Counted from the stretch's first letter, positions 35,475 to 48,569 are shown. The stretch: DNA of 64,000 bases from Pseudoselenomonas ruminantium (GCF_900142515.1 NZ_FRBC01000006.1:62001-126000), one strand, 5' to 3'. Made by a program: numbers and translations. Notes: generated from the sequence alone by a model not told the origin.

Positions 35475-37724
35475 TTATTTTTTCTCAAACACCCACATAT
35501 ATCCGGCAAAGTCCGTGTCGATCTTTTCCACGCCCAGACCGTTATACATGAGTTCATCGCCATAGAAGACCTGTCCTACCGGATTGAGGGACTTTTCCCC
35601 GCCAAAGTCCATGCTTGTGCGCTGGGCCGGCAGATAATCGGTCAATTCGTATTCCGCATCCGCAGCAAGAGCGGTCAGCTGCAACTTGCGGATAGGAGTA
35701 GCCGGCTCTGCCAGCGTCTTGAAGTAGAGCACGATGACTTCTTTGCCATCTTCGCTGACAAACTGCCAGGCCGTCTCATTCTTCGTGCCAGCAAAGGGCG
35801 TCAGCAAGCGATAGAACTTCCCTAACTGCAAAGTAGGACGAAGCTTCTTATACAGGGCCACATGCTTTCTTACCTGCTCCTTTTCCGCCTCGCTCATGCG
35901 GGTGATATCCAGCTCATAGCCAAAATCCCCGCCAAAGGCACAGAGCGTACGCGTCTGCAGGCTCGTCACACGGCCCACCTGATGGTTCGGCGTCACGGAT
36001 ACATGCGCGCCCATCGTCAGCGGCGGGAACACCAGACTGGTGCCGCTCTGGATGGAAAGACGGCAGACGGCATCCGTATTATCACTGGTCCAGGTCTGGG
36101 GCATATAGTAGAGCATGCCCGCATCAAAGCGGCCGCCGCCACCTGAGCAACTCTCCCAAAGGATATGGGGGAATTTTGCCGTCAGGCGTTCCAATACATC
36201 ATAGAGCCCCAGCACGAAGCGCGTCTTGGTTTCTCCCTGATGCTCGCTGGACAGCGCTCCGGAAAAGGCTTCCGTCAGATGGCGGTTGAAATCCCATTTC
36301 ACATAGTCAATTTCCGCCGACTCCAGCACATCCCCCACAGCCTTGACGATATAATCACAGACTTCTGCCCGCGACAGATCCAGCACCAGCTGATGGCGCC
36401 CAAAGCTGTTTTCATAATCCGGCACATGCAGGATCCAGTCCGGATGGGCACGGAAAAGCTCCGAATCCTCGGAAATCATCTCCGGCTCGAACCACAGGCC
36501 GAATTTCAGCCCACGTTTATGGGCAGAAGCGGCCACGCCCTTGAGGCCCTGCTTGAGCTTATCCGTATTGACGAACCAATCGCCCAGACTGCTGTTATCG
36601 TCATTGCGCTTGCCGAACCAACCATCGTCGAGTACCAGCAGTTCCAATCCTAAATCCGCCGCCGATTGCGCGAGGCTGTCAATCTTTTCCTCATCAAAGT
36701 CAAAATAGGTTGCTTCCCAGTTATTGACCAGAATCGGACGCAATTCGTGCTGGTATTTCCCCCGCACAATATGCTCCCGCACGGTCTGATGGAAGACCTG
36801 GCTCATGCCATTTAGGCCCTTGTCCGAGTAAACCAGCATGGCTTCCGGCGTCTGGAAGCTCTCTCGTGGTGCCAAATGCCATTTGAATTCAAAGGGATTG
36901 ATGCCGCCGATTACCCGGGTGGTACCGAACTGCTCCACCTCCGTCACAAAAGAAGCCTCGCCGCTCCAAATCAGGCTGAAGCCATAGACTTCCCCATTCG
37001 TTTCCCCGGTATCCTTGCGGGCCAATGCCAAAAACGGAGACTGCTGATGGGAGCTGGCACCACGGCGGCTGCCTGTTTCCTGCACGCCCCGCATCAGCGG
37101 TACGCGCTCTAAGCTACGTTCTGCCGCATGGCCGCCATAGAGGCTCAGGCGGTCAAAATCATGATCGGCAAAATCCAGCGCAAAGCTGGCGGCATTAGTG
37201 AGATCCAAGGCCTCACTGCCACAGTTGGTGAACTGCGCACTGCGGGTAATCAGCGCCGAATCGGCCATCAGGGTATAGAGCAGTTCTACGGCCAGTTTTC
37301 CCTGACTGTCCAGCAGATAGATATGCAGCGTCTCAGCTTCCTTTTCCTCCGCATAGACGGCTGGCAAACCCGTAAGCTTCGGCTTGCCGGAAGTGATTTT
37401 ATAGCCATCGTAGAACAGTTCCGTCACCGTAGTGCCATTGCCCAGCCGCACCTCATAGGCGGGCAGGCGGTAATCCCCATGCCCATAGGCAGGATATTCC
37501 TGCGGCAGGACATCCAGCGAGAAGGTGCGTTCATTGGGGTAAGCCGCCGGCTGGGGCGAAAAGGCCCGGTCGATGGACTGCATGGGGGCACTGTCCCGGA
37601 AGCTCTTCAAGGGACGACCCCAATAACGATGCAGGAGATAACGGTCACGCACCACTTGCAGCACATAGCTCACATGTTCATTATGCAGATGAAAAATCCC
37701 GGTTGACTGGTCAAAATCAATCAT
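35475..37724 (-). CDS. GH36 alpha-galactosidase
   Basis: 749 residues, the usual length of GH36 group I enzymes. An N-terminal beta-sandwich is followed by a barrel with LLVLDDGWFGKRNDD, the nucleophile region YVKWDFNRHLTE and the acid/base region LWESCSGGGGRFDAGMLYYM, then TWTSDNTDA. It splits terminal alpha-1,6-galactose from raffinose, stachyose or melibiose. There is no signal peptide, so it works in the cytoplasm. It lies 12 bp behind lacZ in one operon, giving the cell both anomeric galactosidases. Confidence 0.95.
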   Translation of the reverse strand: MIDFDQSTGIFHLHNEHVSYVLQVVRDRYLLHRYWGRPLKSFRDSAPMQSIDRAFSPQPAAYPNERTFSLDVLPQEYPAYGHGDYRLPAYEVRLGNGTTVTELFYDGYKITSGKPKLTGLPAVYAEEKEAETLHIYLLDSQGKLAVELLYTLMADSALITRSAQFTNCGSEALDLTNAASFALDFADHDFDRLSLYGGHAAERSLERVPLMRGVQETGSRRGASSHQQSPFLALARKDTGETNGEVYGFSLIWSGEASFVTEVEQFGTTRVIGGINPFEFKWHLAPRESFQTPEAMLVYSDKGLNGMSQVFHQTVREHIVRGKYQHELRPILVNNWEATYFDFDEEKIDSLAQSAADLGLELLVLDDGWFGKRNDDNSSLGDWFVNTDKLKQGLKGVAASAHKRGLKFGLWFEPEMISEDSELFRAHPDWILHVPDYENSFGRHQLVLDLSRAEVCDYIVKAVGDVLESAEIDYVKWDFNRHLTEAFSGALSSEHQGETKTRFVLGLYDVLERLTAKFPHILWESCSGGGGRFDAGMLYYMPQTWTSDNTDAVCRLSIQSGTSLVFPPLTMGAHVSVTPNHQVGRVTSLQTRTLCAFGGDFGYELDITRMSEAEKEQVRKHVALYKKLRPTLQLGKFYRLLTPFAGTKNETAWQFVSEDGKEVIVLYFKTLAEPATPIRKLQLTALAADAEYELTDYLPAQRTSMDFGGEKSLNPVGQVFYGDELMYNGLGVEKIDTDFAGYMWVFEKK

Positions 37725-37736
37725 GAGTTGGCCTCC

Positions 37737-40892
<3,156 letters not shown>

Positions 40893-40904
40893 CTAAACGG
40901 TTAT

Positions 40905-40963
40905 AGTAAACGATTTCTTTTTCTTTCTACGCTCATTATACACGCAAAAACAAGAAAAAACAA
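40905..40963 (-). promoter_or_regulatory. Promoter and LacI-type operator of lacZ
   Basis: On the minus strand, TTGTTT at 40958-40963 and TATAAT at 40935-40940 (17-base spacer). AGTAAACGATTTCT at 40905-40918 lies downstream of the start site. The core matches the operator before the GPH symporter operon. Confidence 0.65.
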
Positions 40964-40984
40964 GCGATATTTCGCTTGTTTTTT
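40955..40984 (-). terminator. Terminator after the flavodoxin gene
   Basis: Stem AAACAAGCGA with TCGCTTGTTT and T run on both sides; the left arm overlaps the lacZ -35 box. Confidence 0.8.
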
Positions 40985-41027
40985 CAAGGTATACTATGGC
41001 TTACAAAATTGGCTTTTGATTTTTTGC

Positions 41028-41459
41028 TTACAAAGATTTGACGAAGTTCTCTCCCAGCTGGCGGCAATCGGCAAGTTCCGCATCCCCAGGAGCATTTTCT
41101 ACGATAAGGCCGTCAGAGAAGAGTTTTGCACCATCTCCGCGGGTACGTTCAGCCCAGGATTCCATCCAGGCACCACCGCCCCAGCCATAGGAGCCAAAAA
41201 GCGCCACCGGCTTGCCGGACAGGCTCTTCTCGGCATCGGTGAAGAGCGGCTCGAAAGAACCTTCTTCCAATACCTCATCCCCCATGGCGGGGCAGCCAAA
41301 GATCAGCCCGTCATAATCCGGCACGCTGGAAGCCTTGAAGGATTCTACTTCAAAGAGGCTCACATCCCCGCCAGCCCCCTTGGCACCTTCTTCAATAGCT
41401 TTGGCCATAGCTTCGGTATTGCCCGTACCAGACCAATAAACAATCGCGACTTTACTCAT
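41028..41459 (-). CDS. Flavodoxin
   Basis: 143 residues. The FMN phosphate loop is WSGTGNTEAMAKAIEEG, followed by GLIFGCPAMGDEVLE and LFGSYGWGGGAWME. It is a soluble one-electron carrier that can replace ferredoxin when iron is scarce. It lies 13 bp behind a DUF3793 gene, and Fur-like sequences precede the pair, which fits iron-limited expression. Confidence 0.95.
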   Translation of the reverse strand: MSKVAIVYWSGTGNTEAMAKAIEEGAKGAGGDVSLFEVESFKASSVPDYDGLIFGCPAMGDEVLEEGSFEPLFTDAEKSLSGKPVALFGSYGWGGGAWMESWAERTRGDGAKLFSDGLIVENAPGDAELADCRQLGENFVKSL

Positions 41460-41472
41460 AGATAAACCTCCT

Positions 41473-42045
41473 CTATACGGCCTTGACTAAATCCGGGAGA
41501 CTGGCGCCTCCCTCCAGCCGCAAACAAAAATCCTGGGTACAATCGGCATACAAATCAAAGAGCGCTCGGGTTTCCCGCTCATTGGCATAAACCTTCCAGT
41601 AGCCGCTATAGGCAAAATCCTGCCCCTTGTGTTCGATGAAACCGGCTACATCCTCGGGCGGATAGCCCAAAAACAAACCTACTTCATGGGGAAAGGATTT
41701 TCTGAGCTGCATCCGCATTTTCAGATACTCCAGCATCCCCATCAGCGTATCATCATTACGATACCCCAGCTGTCTCAGTATCTTTTTCGCTGCCGGCCGG
41801 GCCAAATCCTTCAATAGGGACTTTTTCCGGTAAAAGAGCAGGAGCACATATTCTTCCCCTTCTGACAGACGGAAGACCGATATTCCCTTGCAATTGAAAC
41901 ACGGCAGATACCCCGCCAGCATCGCTTCAAAATCATCGAACCGGCTCTTCTGGAATGAGAGCAGACTGGCGGTTTTCAATCCCAGCAGCATCGGTGCTGC
42001 ATGGAAGCCCAGCAACTGTTCAAACCCTGCTTTCCCCAATTTCAC
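41473..42045 (-). CDS. DUF3793 family protein
   Basis: 190 residues with no assigned function. Visible features: GFHAAPMLLGLKTASLLSF, a CFNCKG pair of cysteines, LLFYRKKSLLKDLARPAAKK, FPHEVGLFLGYPPEDVAGFI and KGQDFAYSGYWKVYANERET, all typical of DUF3793. Genes of this family often accompany flavodoxin and ferrous-iron uptake genes in anaerobes. Here it is the first gene of a pair with flavodoxin. Confidence 0.85.
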   Translation of the reverse strand: MKLGKAGFEQLLGFHAAPMLLGLKTASLLSFQKSRFDDFEAMLAGYLPCFNCKGISVFRLSEGEEYVLLLFYRKKSLLKDLARPAAKKILRQLGYRNDDTLMGMLEYLKMRMQLRKSFPHEVGLFLGYPPEDVAGFIEHKGQDFAYSGYWKVYANERETRALFDLYADCTQDFCLRLEGGASLPDLVKAV

Positions 42046-42051
42046 ATCACC

Positions 42052-42120
42052 TCACAAATGATAAATCTTATCGTTTGCATCATAAAGCCATTATAATGCA
42101 ATTGATAATTATTTGCAAGT
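42052..42120. promoter_or_regulatory. Fur-like boxes before DUF3793-flavodoxin
   Basis: Two AT-rich, partly palindromic stretches (AATGATAAATCTTATCGTTTGC and AATTGATAATTATTTGC) resemble the GATAAT repeats of Fur boxes. A TATAAT-like box lies between them on the minus strand. Iron control is inferred. Confidence 0.5.
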
Positions 42121-42300
42121 AAAATTTACGGAAAGCTAAAAAACTTTCTTGCCACCAGCTACTGGGTATTGTATTATAGTTATGTATTATTATATTTTAT
42201 TTTTTTATAAATTATAGTAATACAATATTTCATCCGGGAAAAACGAAGCTGCAATTGTAAATGTAATATTGTAAATATCCCGGAAAACTTTGGAGGTTAT
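42121..42300 (+). promoter_or_regulatory. AT-rich control region of dcuC
   Basis: Contains related inverted stretches TATTGTATTATAG (near 42168) and TATAGTAATACAATA (near 42214) about 45 bases apart, then a TCCGGGA/TCCCGGA hairpin (42233-42284). These could be operator and leader structure. No riboswitch class was recognised. Confidence 0.4.
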
Positions 42301-42303
42301 ATT

Positions 42304-43689
42304 ATGTTAGGTCTTCTCATTGCCACCATCGTGGTAATCTGGGTTGCCCGCTTCGTACTCAAGAAGTATCCGGCGCAGCCTGTGCTCTTTACCGCCGGCA
42401 TCGTGATGATGGTGCTGACACTGGTCTTTGGCCTCGGCGAGATCCTGCCGGCCAAACAATCCACCGGTTCTCCCTGGCTGGATATCATCCAGTCCATAAG
42501 TCTGGCTTTCAGCAGCCGCGCAGCCAAGCTCGGCATGATCATCATGCTGATTGGCGGTTTTTCCAAATATATGGACTGCATCGGTGCCAGCACCTCACTG
42601 GTACGCATCGCCATCAAACCACTGAAGAAACTCGGCCATCCCTATATGGTACTGGCCCTGACTTCTGTGCTGGGTAACTTTCTGGCCATGTTCATCAGCT
42701 CCGCTTCGGGCTTTGGCCTGTTGTTGATGGTAACGATGTATCCAGTGCTGGTCCGTCTGGGCGTGAGCCGGATTGCGGCCTGCGCCGTGATTGCCACCAC
42801 TTCGGCACCAGGCTGGGGCCCTGCGGGTGCCGACAATATCTTTGCCGCGGAACTCATCGGCATGGAGATCGTTCCTTATTTCATGCAGTATCAGGTTCCC
42901 GTTGGTCTTTGTACCATAGCGGCACTCGCCATCTCTCATTTCTTTGTCCAGCGTCATCTCGATGCCAAAAATCCGGATGAAATGGCAGGCAAAGATGTAT
43001 CCGCATCCGTGACCGAAGAGCAGGCCAAAGCGCAGGAAACACCGGCTGTGCCCGCTTTCTATGCGTTGCTGCCCACCCTGCCACTGCTGCTGGTACTCTT
43101 CTTCGGCCTGAATGAAGGCACGGGGATCAACATGGACATCAGCATGGCCACGTTGATCAGTATCTTCCTGACCATGCTGATCGAATTCATCCGCCATCGT
43201 GACGGCCTCAAAGCCTGCCAGGACATCAGCGCCTTCTGGAACGGCATGGGCCTGCAGATGGCCACCGTCGTCACACTGGTTGTCGCTGCCGAAACGTTCT
43301 CCAAGGGCCTTATCTCTCTGGGCGCTATCGACACCTTGATCGAAAGTGCCCAGAATGCCGGCCTTGGCGGTATCGGCATGATGTTCGTATTCGTCAGCAT
43401 CATCATCGCCGCAACGCTGATTACCGGCAGCGGCAACGCCACCTTCTTCGCCTTCGTGCCGCTGGCTCCGAAAGTGGCCGCACTTTCCGGTATTGCCCCG
43501 GTGCTCTTGGTACTGCCCATGAACTTCGTATCCAATCTGGCCCGTTCCCTTTCGCCAATCGCCGCTGTCATGATTGTCGTGGCCGGCGCCGCAGGCCTCT
43601 CCCCCATGGATCTGGCCAAACGCACCTTTATCCCGGTTGCCGTGGCTACTGTGATCAATATCGCCGTGACACTGCTTCTCTTTTTCTGA
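42304..43689 (+). CDS. dcuC: DcuC-family C4-dicarboxylate transporter
   Basis: 461 residues with about twelve membrane segments. The N-terminal LGLLIATIVVIWVARFVLKK, the SSASGFGLLLMVTMYPVLV stretch, and TSAPGWGPAGADNIFAAELIG match DcuC proteins. DcuC exchanges or exports succinate and other C4-dicarboxylates during anaerobic fermentation, which suits a succinate- or propionate-forming Selenomonas-type metabolism. It is monocistronic; the thiamine operon behind it has its own promoter. Confidence 0.88.
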   Translation: MLGLLIATIVVIWVARFVLKKYPAQPVLFTAGIVMMVLTLVFGLGEILPAKQSTGSPWLDIIQSISLAFSSRAAKLGMIIMLIGGFSKYMDCIGASTSLVRIAIKPLKKLGHPYMVLALTSVLGNFLAMFISSASGFGLLLMVTMYPVLVRLGVSRIAACAVIATTSAPGWGPAGADNIFAAELIGMEIVPYFMQYQVPVGLCTIAALAISHFFVQRHLDAKNPDEMAGKDVSASVTEEQAKAQETPAVPAFYALLPTLPLLLVLFFGLNEGTGINMDISMATLISIFLTMLIEFIRHRDGLKACQDISAFWNGMGLQMATVVTLVVAAETFSKGLISLGAIDTLIESAQNAGLGGIGMMFVFVSIIIAATLITGSGNATFFAFVPLAPKVAALSGIAPVLLVLPMNFVSNLARSLSPIAAVMIVVAGAAGLSPMDLAKRTFIPVAVATVINIAVTLLLFF

Positions 43690-43690
43690 T

Positions 43691-43719
43691 TTGACAAAGG
43701 CAATATAACGAATTAAACT
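43691..43719 (+). promoter_or_regulatory. Promoter of the thiamine operon
   Basis: TTGACA at 43691-43696 and TAAACT at 43714-43719, 17-base spacer, just before the TPP riboswitch. Confidence 0.7.
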
Positions 43720-43732
43720 AAAGACATGATCA

Positions 43733-43823
43733 TACACGGGAGCTCGCAAACGGGCTGAGAGGAAGTTATGCACTTCGACCGTTCACCTGATTTGGATAAT
43801 GCCAACGTAGGGAAGCAGGAATA
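43733..43823 (+). promoter_or_regulatory. TPP riboswitch (THI element)
   Basis: The conserved CGGGCTGAGAGG and CACCTGATTTGGATAATGCC, then AACGTAGGGAAG, are present in the right order and spacing. It controls thiM and thiE-thiD by thiamine diphosphate, probably through the terminator that follows. Confidence 0.97.
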
Positions 43824-43833
43824 ACGTAAATTA

Positions 43834-43864
43834 GGGACTATCCAAAATCTGGATAGTCCCTTTT
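43834..43864 (+). terminator. Riboswitch-controlled terminator
   Basis: Stem GGGACTATCCA with its exact complement TGGATAGTCCC, then a T run, between the TPP riboswitch and thiM. Confidence 0.85.
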
Positions 43865-43900
43865 CGTTCCCCATTCCCCTCAATCAAAGGAGGAATCATC

Positions 43901-44725
43901 TTGTCATTGTTTGAAACCTGGGAAAATATCCGCCAGCAGGCCCCACTCATTCACCATATCACGAATTACGTGACGGTCAATGATGTGGCCAATATCACAT
44001 TAGCCTGCGGAGCCAGCCCCGTGATGGCAGACGATATTGATGAAGCAGCAGAGATCACCACACTGGCGTCAGGACTGTGTCTCAATATCGGTACCCTTAG
44101 TCAGCGCACCATTCCGGCCATGATTTCCGCCGCCCGCCAAGCCAGCAAGCTTCATCACCCCATAGTCCTTGACCCCGTGGGCGCAGGTGCTTCATACCTG
44201 CGCACGCAGACCGCCCAAAAACTACTCACCACAGCTCCCATCACCTGCATCCGGGGCAATATCTCCGAAATCAAGACCTTGGTCAACGGTGCAGGAATCA
44301 CCAAGGGGGTCGATGCCGCCGCGGTGGACTGTGTGACAGCGGAAAACCTTGCCGAATCCTGCACCTTGGCCAAACAGGCCGCAAATTCCCTGAAAACCAT
44401 CGTGGCCATTACCGGAGCTATCGATCTGGTAGCCGACGAAAAGAGTTGCTACGTCATCCGCAATGGGCGCCCGGAAATGAGCCGCATCACAGGCACAGGC
44501 TGCCAATGTTCTGCCATCGTTGCCGCCTGTATTGCCGCCAATCCGGCCCAGCCCCTTTCTGCAGCCGCTACGGCCGTGACAGCTATGGGGCTGGCCGGTG
44601 AAATCGCCTACAGCTATATGCAGCCAGAAGATGGCAATGCCACGTATCGCAACCGCATCATTGACACGATCTGCCGCCTGACGGCCAGCGATCTGAAAAA
44701 GGGGGCTCAATATGAAATCCACTAA
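43901..44725 (+). CDS. thiM: Hydroxyethylthiazole kinase
   Basis: 274 residues. ThiM motifs: PLIHHITNYVTVNDVANITL, CLNIGTL, HPIVLDPVGAGAS, IRGNISEI and the catalytic RITGTGCQCSAIVAA. It phosphorylates the thiazole alcohol recovered by salvage. The start is TTG with AAGGAGG seven bases upstream. The end overlaps the thiE-thiD start by 14 bases. Control by the upstream TPP riboswitch. Confidence 0.96.
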   Translation: MSLFETWENIRQQAPLIHHITNYVTVNDVANITLACGASPVMADDIDEAAEITTLASGLCLNIGTLSQRTIPAMISAARQASKLHHPIVLDPVGAGASYLRTQTAQKLLTTAPITCIRGNISEIKTLVNGAGITKGVDAAAVDCVTAENLAESCTLAKQAANSLKTIVAITGAIDLVADEKSCYVIRNGRPEMSRITGTGCQCSAIVAACIAANPAQPLSAAATAVTAMGLAGEIAYSYMQPEDGNATYRNRIIDTICRLTASDLKKGAQYEIH

Positions 44726-46175
44726 CATCACAGCCCAGGCTTTGCAGCTCTATGCCGTTACCGACAGCCGCTGGCTGGCGGGGGATACTCTCGCCCACGC
44801 AGTCGAACAGGCACTGCAGGGAGGCGTCACCTGCGTACAATTGCGGGAAAAAGATTTACCTTATGACGAATTTCTCACCACGGCCAAGCAGTTGAAGGGA
44901 CTCTGCCACCAGTATCATGTTCCCTTTATCGTGGATGATAATCCGGACATTGCCCTGGCTTGCGATGCAGACGGCCTCCATATCGGCCAAAAGGATATGC
45001 CCGCTGCCCAAGCCCGTAAACTTTTGGGGCCAGATAAGATTCTCGGCATATCCGCCCAGAACGTGGAACAAGCCGTCATGGCCTATGAAGCAGGTGCCGA
45101 TTATCTGGGTGTAGGTGCCGTTTTCCCCACGGACACCAAAGATGATGCTGTCGAAGTGACACGTGAGACACTGACTGCCATCACAACCGCCGTACCGATT
45201 CCAGTAGTAGCTATCGGGGGCATAACGGCAGCGAATATTGCTCGATTGAAAGGCACAGGCATTGCTGGAGCAGCTGTTGTCTCAGCCATCTTTGCACAAA
45301 ACGATATAAAAAAGGCTGCTGCAGTGCTAAGGCAGCTTATCCCCCAAGCAGACAGCAGCTTCGGCGATCATTCACTCCCCACCGTCCTGACCATTGCCGG
45401 CAGTGATTCCAGCGGCGGTGCCGGCATCCAGGCTGACCTCAAGACCATGCTGGCCAATGGCGTCTATGGCATGAGTGCCATCACAGCCCTGACAGCCCAG
45501 AATACACAGGGCGTAACAGCCGTTGCCAAAACCGCCCCGGATTTCCTTGCCGCTCAATTGGATAGCGTATTCACCGATATTTTCCCAGCTGCCATCAAGA
45601 CCGGCATGGTCTTTGACAGCGACCTGATTGACGTAATTGCTGCCAAACTACGACAATATCAGGCCCAAAACATCGTTGTGGATCCCGTAATGGTAGCCAC
45701 CAGCGGGGCACGGCTCCTGAACGAAAGTGCGATTTCTTCTTTGAAGAAAAAATTATTGCCACTGGCTACGGTAATCACACCTAACCTTATGGAAGCCGAG
45801 GTCCTGGCAGATATGAAAATCGCCAGCCATGAAGACATGGTAACTGCCGCGCATAAGCTTTTTGAGCAATACGGCTGCAATGTCCTCTGCAAAGGCGGGC
45901 ACCGCCTGCAAGATGCTGATGATCTTCTCTACACCGCCGATGGTACACAGTGGCTGAAAGGCGAACATGTCGACAATCCCAACACCCACGGTACCGGCTG
46001 TACTCTTTCTTCAGCCATTGCCAGCAATCTGGCCAAGGGCCTTCCCCTGTTCCCTGCCGTACAGCAAGCAAAAGCCTATATAACAGGTGCCCTGAAGGAA
46101 AATCTGGATTTGGGCCATGGCTCAGGCCCGCTTCACCACGGCTGGAACCTATCCACACACATCCCGCTCCATTGA
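44712..46175 (+). CDS. thiED: Fused thiamine-phosphate synthase and HMP(-P) kinase
   Basis: 487 residues with two enzymes in one chain. Residues 1-215 are ThiE ([69 protein letters not shown]). Residues 220-487 are ThiD ([68 protein letters not shown]). Together they phosphorylate HMP and join it to the thiazole phosphate made by ThiM. This is a salvage set; no thiC or thiG is nearby. Confidence 0.95.
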   Translation: MKSTNITAQALQLYAVTDSRWLAGDTLAHAVEQALQGGVTCVQLREKDLPYDEFLTTAKQLKGLCHQYHVPFIVDDNPDIALACDADGLHIGQKDMPAAQARKLLGPDKILGISAQNVEQAVMAYEAGADYLGVGAVFPTDTKDDAVEVTRETLTAITTAVPIPVVAIGGITAANIARLKGTGIAGAAVVSAIFAQNDIKKAAAVLRQLIPQADSSFGDHSLPTVLTIAGSDSSGGAGIQADLKTMLANGVYGMSAITALTAQNTQGVTAVAKTAPDFLAAQLDSVFTDIFPAAIKTGMVFDSDLIDVIAAKLRQYQAQNIVVDPVMVATSGARLLNESAISSLKKKLLPLATVITPNLMEAEVLADMKIASHEDMVTAAHKLFEQYGCNVLCKGGHRLQDADDLLYTADGTQWLKGEHVDNPNTHGTGCTLSSAIASNLAKGLPLFPAVQQAKAYITGALKENLDLGHGSGPLHHGWNLSTHIPLH

Positions 46176-46220
46176 CCCATATTTACGATTTTCTCTCAGG
46201 GTATCCATGCTAAATATCCG

Positions 46221-46255
46221 AAAAAGGAACTGCTTTTCACAAGCAGTTCCTTTTT
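46221..46255. terminator. Bidirectional terminator between thiED and rbsK
   Basis: AAAAAGGAACTGCTT with its exact complement and a short loop; A and T runs on both sides serve the convergent genes. Confidence 0.88.
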
Positions 46256-46263
46256 ATATCATA

Positions 46264-47172
46264 TCAATTGAAGTTTTCTACCTCTTCCACCGTCGGAATC
46301 GAGGTCTGTGCCCCCTGCCGGGTTACGGCGATAGCGGATGCTTTGGCACCGAAGTCAATCGCTTCCGCAAAGTTGCTGCCCGTAAACCGGCTCATAAAGG
46401 AGGCCAGGAAGCAGTCGCCGGCGGCAGTGGTATCCACAGCCTTTACCTTGTAGGCGGGGAATTTTTCTACCTGTTCAGCCGTTACCAGCAAAGTGCCGTC
46501 GCCGCCCAGCGTCACCAGCACATTTTTCACGCCTTTGGCAATCAGGGCTTGCGCGGCGGTCACCACTTCTTCCTCGGTGCCCGTGGGCAGGCCGGTCAGC
46601 AGGGCCAGTTCCGTTTCATTAGGTTTGGTGATATCTACCTGCGCCCAGAGTTCGTCAGGCAGGTCAGCTCTGGCCGGGGCCGGGTCCAGCACCACGACCT
46701 TGCCATGCTTTTTGGCCAATCTGGCGGCGGCAATCACAGACGGCACAGGGATTTCCAGCTGCATGACCACAGCATCGGCCTGCGCGAACAGTTCTTCCTG
46801 TTCCAGCACAAGCTCTTCATCGACGGCGGCATTGGCGCCAGCAATCACACTGATGCTGTTCTGCCCGCTGACCTCAATCTCGATAAAGGCCTTGCCGGTT
46901 TCCACGCCGGCAATCTGTTTGATGCCTGCCGTATCCACAGACACATACTCCAGATTGTCCAGCATCTGCTGGCCGAAGGTATCGTCGCCTACAGCGCCGA
47001 TCATAGCGGTTTTAGCGCCCAGCTTACCCAGAGCATAGGCCTGATTGGCCCCCTTGCCACCAGGAACCAGCTTCATTCCCTGAGCCATGACCGTTTCACC
47101 AGCCTGAGGCCTTCTTTCCATATAAACCGCAAAATCCATATTCAAACTGCCAACAACCAATACCTTTTCCAT
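46264..47172 (-). CDS. rbsK: Ribokinase
   Basis: 302 residues, PfkB family. Start VVGSLNMDFAVYMERRPQAGETV, substrate motif LVPGGKGANQAYALGKLGAK, and catalytic VDTTAAGDCFLASF with the base aspartate. It phosphorylates D-ribose to ribose-5-phosphate. It is last in the rbsD-regulator-symporter operon, 38 bp behind the symporter. Confidence 0.92.
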   Translation of the reverse strand: MEKVLVVGSLNMDFAVYMERRPQAGETVMAQGMKLVPGGKGANQAYALGKLGAKTAMIGAVGDDTFGQQMLDNLEYVSVDTAGIKQIAGVETGKAFIEIEVSGQNSISVIAGANAAVDEELVLEQEELFAQADAVVMQLEIPVPSVIAAARLAKKHGKVVVLDPAPARADLPDELWAQVDITKPNETELALLTGLPTGTEEEVVTAAQALIAKGVKNVLVTLGGDGTLLVTAEQVEKFPAYKVKAVDTTAAGDCFLASFMSRFTGSNFAEAIDFGAKASAIAVTRQGAQTSIPTVEEVENFN

Positions 47173-47210
47173 GAAAATCCCTCACTGTTTCTACATTGAA
47201 TCTGCATCCA

Positions 47211-48545
47211 TTAATTCTGATGGGCCAGTTCCAGCTCCTCGCCTTCTTCCAGCTGGGCTTCCTTATGGAAGTACCAGGCGATGAAGGCAAAGCATACGAC
47301 GTTGATGATAAAGGACAGCTGCATGGAGCCGGTCACGTCAGATACATAGCCCTGAATAGCCGGCACGAAAGCACCGCCGATAATGGACATGACGATGATG
47401 GCACCAGCCGTTTCCGTGTACTTCTTTTCCACGGCATCCAGCGTGCGGGCATAAATCGTTGCCCAGCAGGGGCCAAAGAGGAAGCTGGCGAAGATGGCAC
47501 CGTAGATAGCAGCCATGCCCGGAGCCAAAGCCACCACGAAGATATCGAGCACGCCGATAGCGGCATAGAGGGCCAGCACCTTGTTGGCAGAGAACTTGGT
47601 CATCAGGAAGTTGGCAATGAATTTGCCCACAAAGAAGAAAATAAAGCTTACCACCATGTAATTGGCAGCGGCACGTTCATTGATGGTCGGGTCGAGATGC
47701 AGGGCCAGACGGATGGTAAAAGACCAGACAGCCACCTGCATGCCCACATAGAGGAACTGCGCCACGATGCCACGCTTGAAACGGCCATTGCCAGCCAGAT
47801 AGGAAAGCGTCTTGCCGATGCTGGGCACACCTTCAGTCGTGGCACTCTTGACCTTGCATTTCGGATAAGCCGTTACCGCAAACAGTGCAAAGATACCAAG
47901 CAGGATATAGATCATGATATGGTAGGGTTCCAAGGTATGCTGGAGCATTTCCATCTTGAAAGCAGCGGCCTGCACGGCATCCATGCTGGCCAGCTGGGTT
48001 GCCATGGATTCACCCTCCTGGAAAATCAGGTATTTGCCCAGGAGGATACCGGCGATAGACCCCAGCGGCTGGAAGGTCTGACTGATGTTCAGGCGCAGGG
48101 TTGCCGTTTCCTGTGGGCCAAGCATGGTACTATACGTGTTGACCGACGTTTCCAGAAAGCCCAGACCGATAGCAATGGCAAAGATGGCCACGAGGAACAT
48201 GGTATACGTTGCCATATGGGAAGCCGGGAAGAACAGGCTGCAGCCGGCAATATAGAAGCCGAGGCCGCAGAGGATAGCCGTCTTATAGGTCGTATTGCGG
48301 ATGACCATGGAGGCCGGAATGGAAATCAAGAAATAACCGCTGTAAAATGCGCTCTGCACCAAGGCAGACGCAAAGTCACTCAGCGCGAACACGCTCTTGA
48401 ACTGCGTGATCAACACGTCATTGAGGCTGGCTGCTGCCGCCCACAGGGGCACCAGACAGGACAGCAAAATAAACTGGAACACCGGAATCTTACTGATATA
48501 ACCATTGTCATATTGTTCAATATCGTTACGCTTACCAAACAGCAT
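47211..48545 (-). CDS. FucP-family sugar:proton symporter (probable ribose)
   Basis: 444 residues, twelve membrane segments, major facilitator of the FucP/GlcP type (QSAFYSGYFLISIPASMVI; GLGFLETSVNTYSTMLGP; RLNISQTFQPLGSIAG). It stands where rbsABC would be in a ribose operon, between regulator and ribokinase, so D-ribose is the likely substrate. The start lies 24 bp behind the regulator gene. Confidence 0.83.
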   Translation of the reverse strand: MLFGKRNDIEQYDNGYISKIPVFQFILLSCLVPLWAAAASLNDVLITQFKSVFALSDFASALVQSAFYSGYFLISIPASMVIRNTTYKTAILCGLGFYIAGCSLFFPASHMATYTMFLVAIFAIAIGLGFLETSVNTYSTMLGPQETATLRLNISQTFQPLGSIAGILLGKYLIFQEGESMATQLASMDAVQAAAFKMEMLQHTLEPYHIMIYILLGIFALFAVTAYPKCKVKSATTEGVPSIGKTLSYLAGNGRFKRGIVAQFLYVGMQVAVWSFTIRLALHLDPTINERAAANYMVVSFIFFFVGKFIANFLMTKFSANKVLALYAAIGVLDIFVVALAPGMAAIYGAIFASFLFGPCWATIYARTLDAVEKKYTETAGAIIVMSIIGGAFVPAIQGYVSDVTGSMQLSFIINVVCFAFIAWYFHKEAQLEEGEELELAHQN

Positions 48546-48569
48546 TTGGTATACCTCCTAAAATCTCGT

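Noticed and set aside
34918-35551. Several short frames within the 603-bp fold-back element
   Set aside because: They follow the palindromic repeats on both strands and show no transposase or other protein features.
42595-43773. 392-residue minus-strand frame opposite dcuC
   Set aside because: Shadow of a membrane protein; overlaps the TPP riboswitch.
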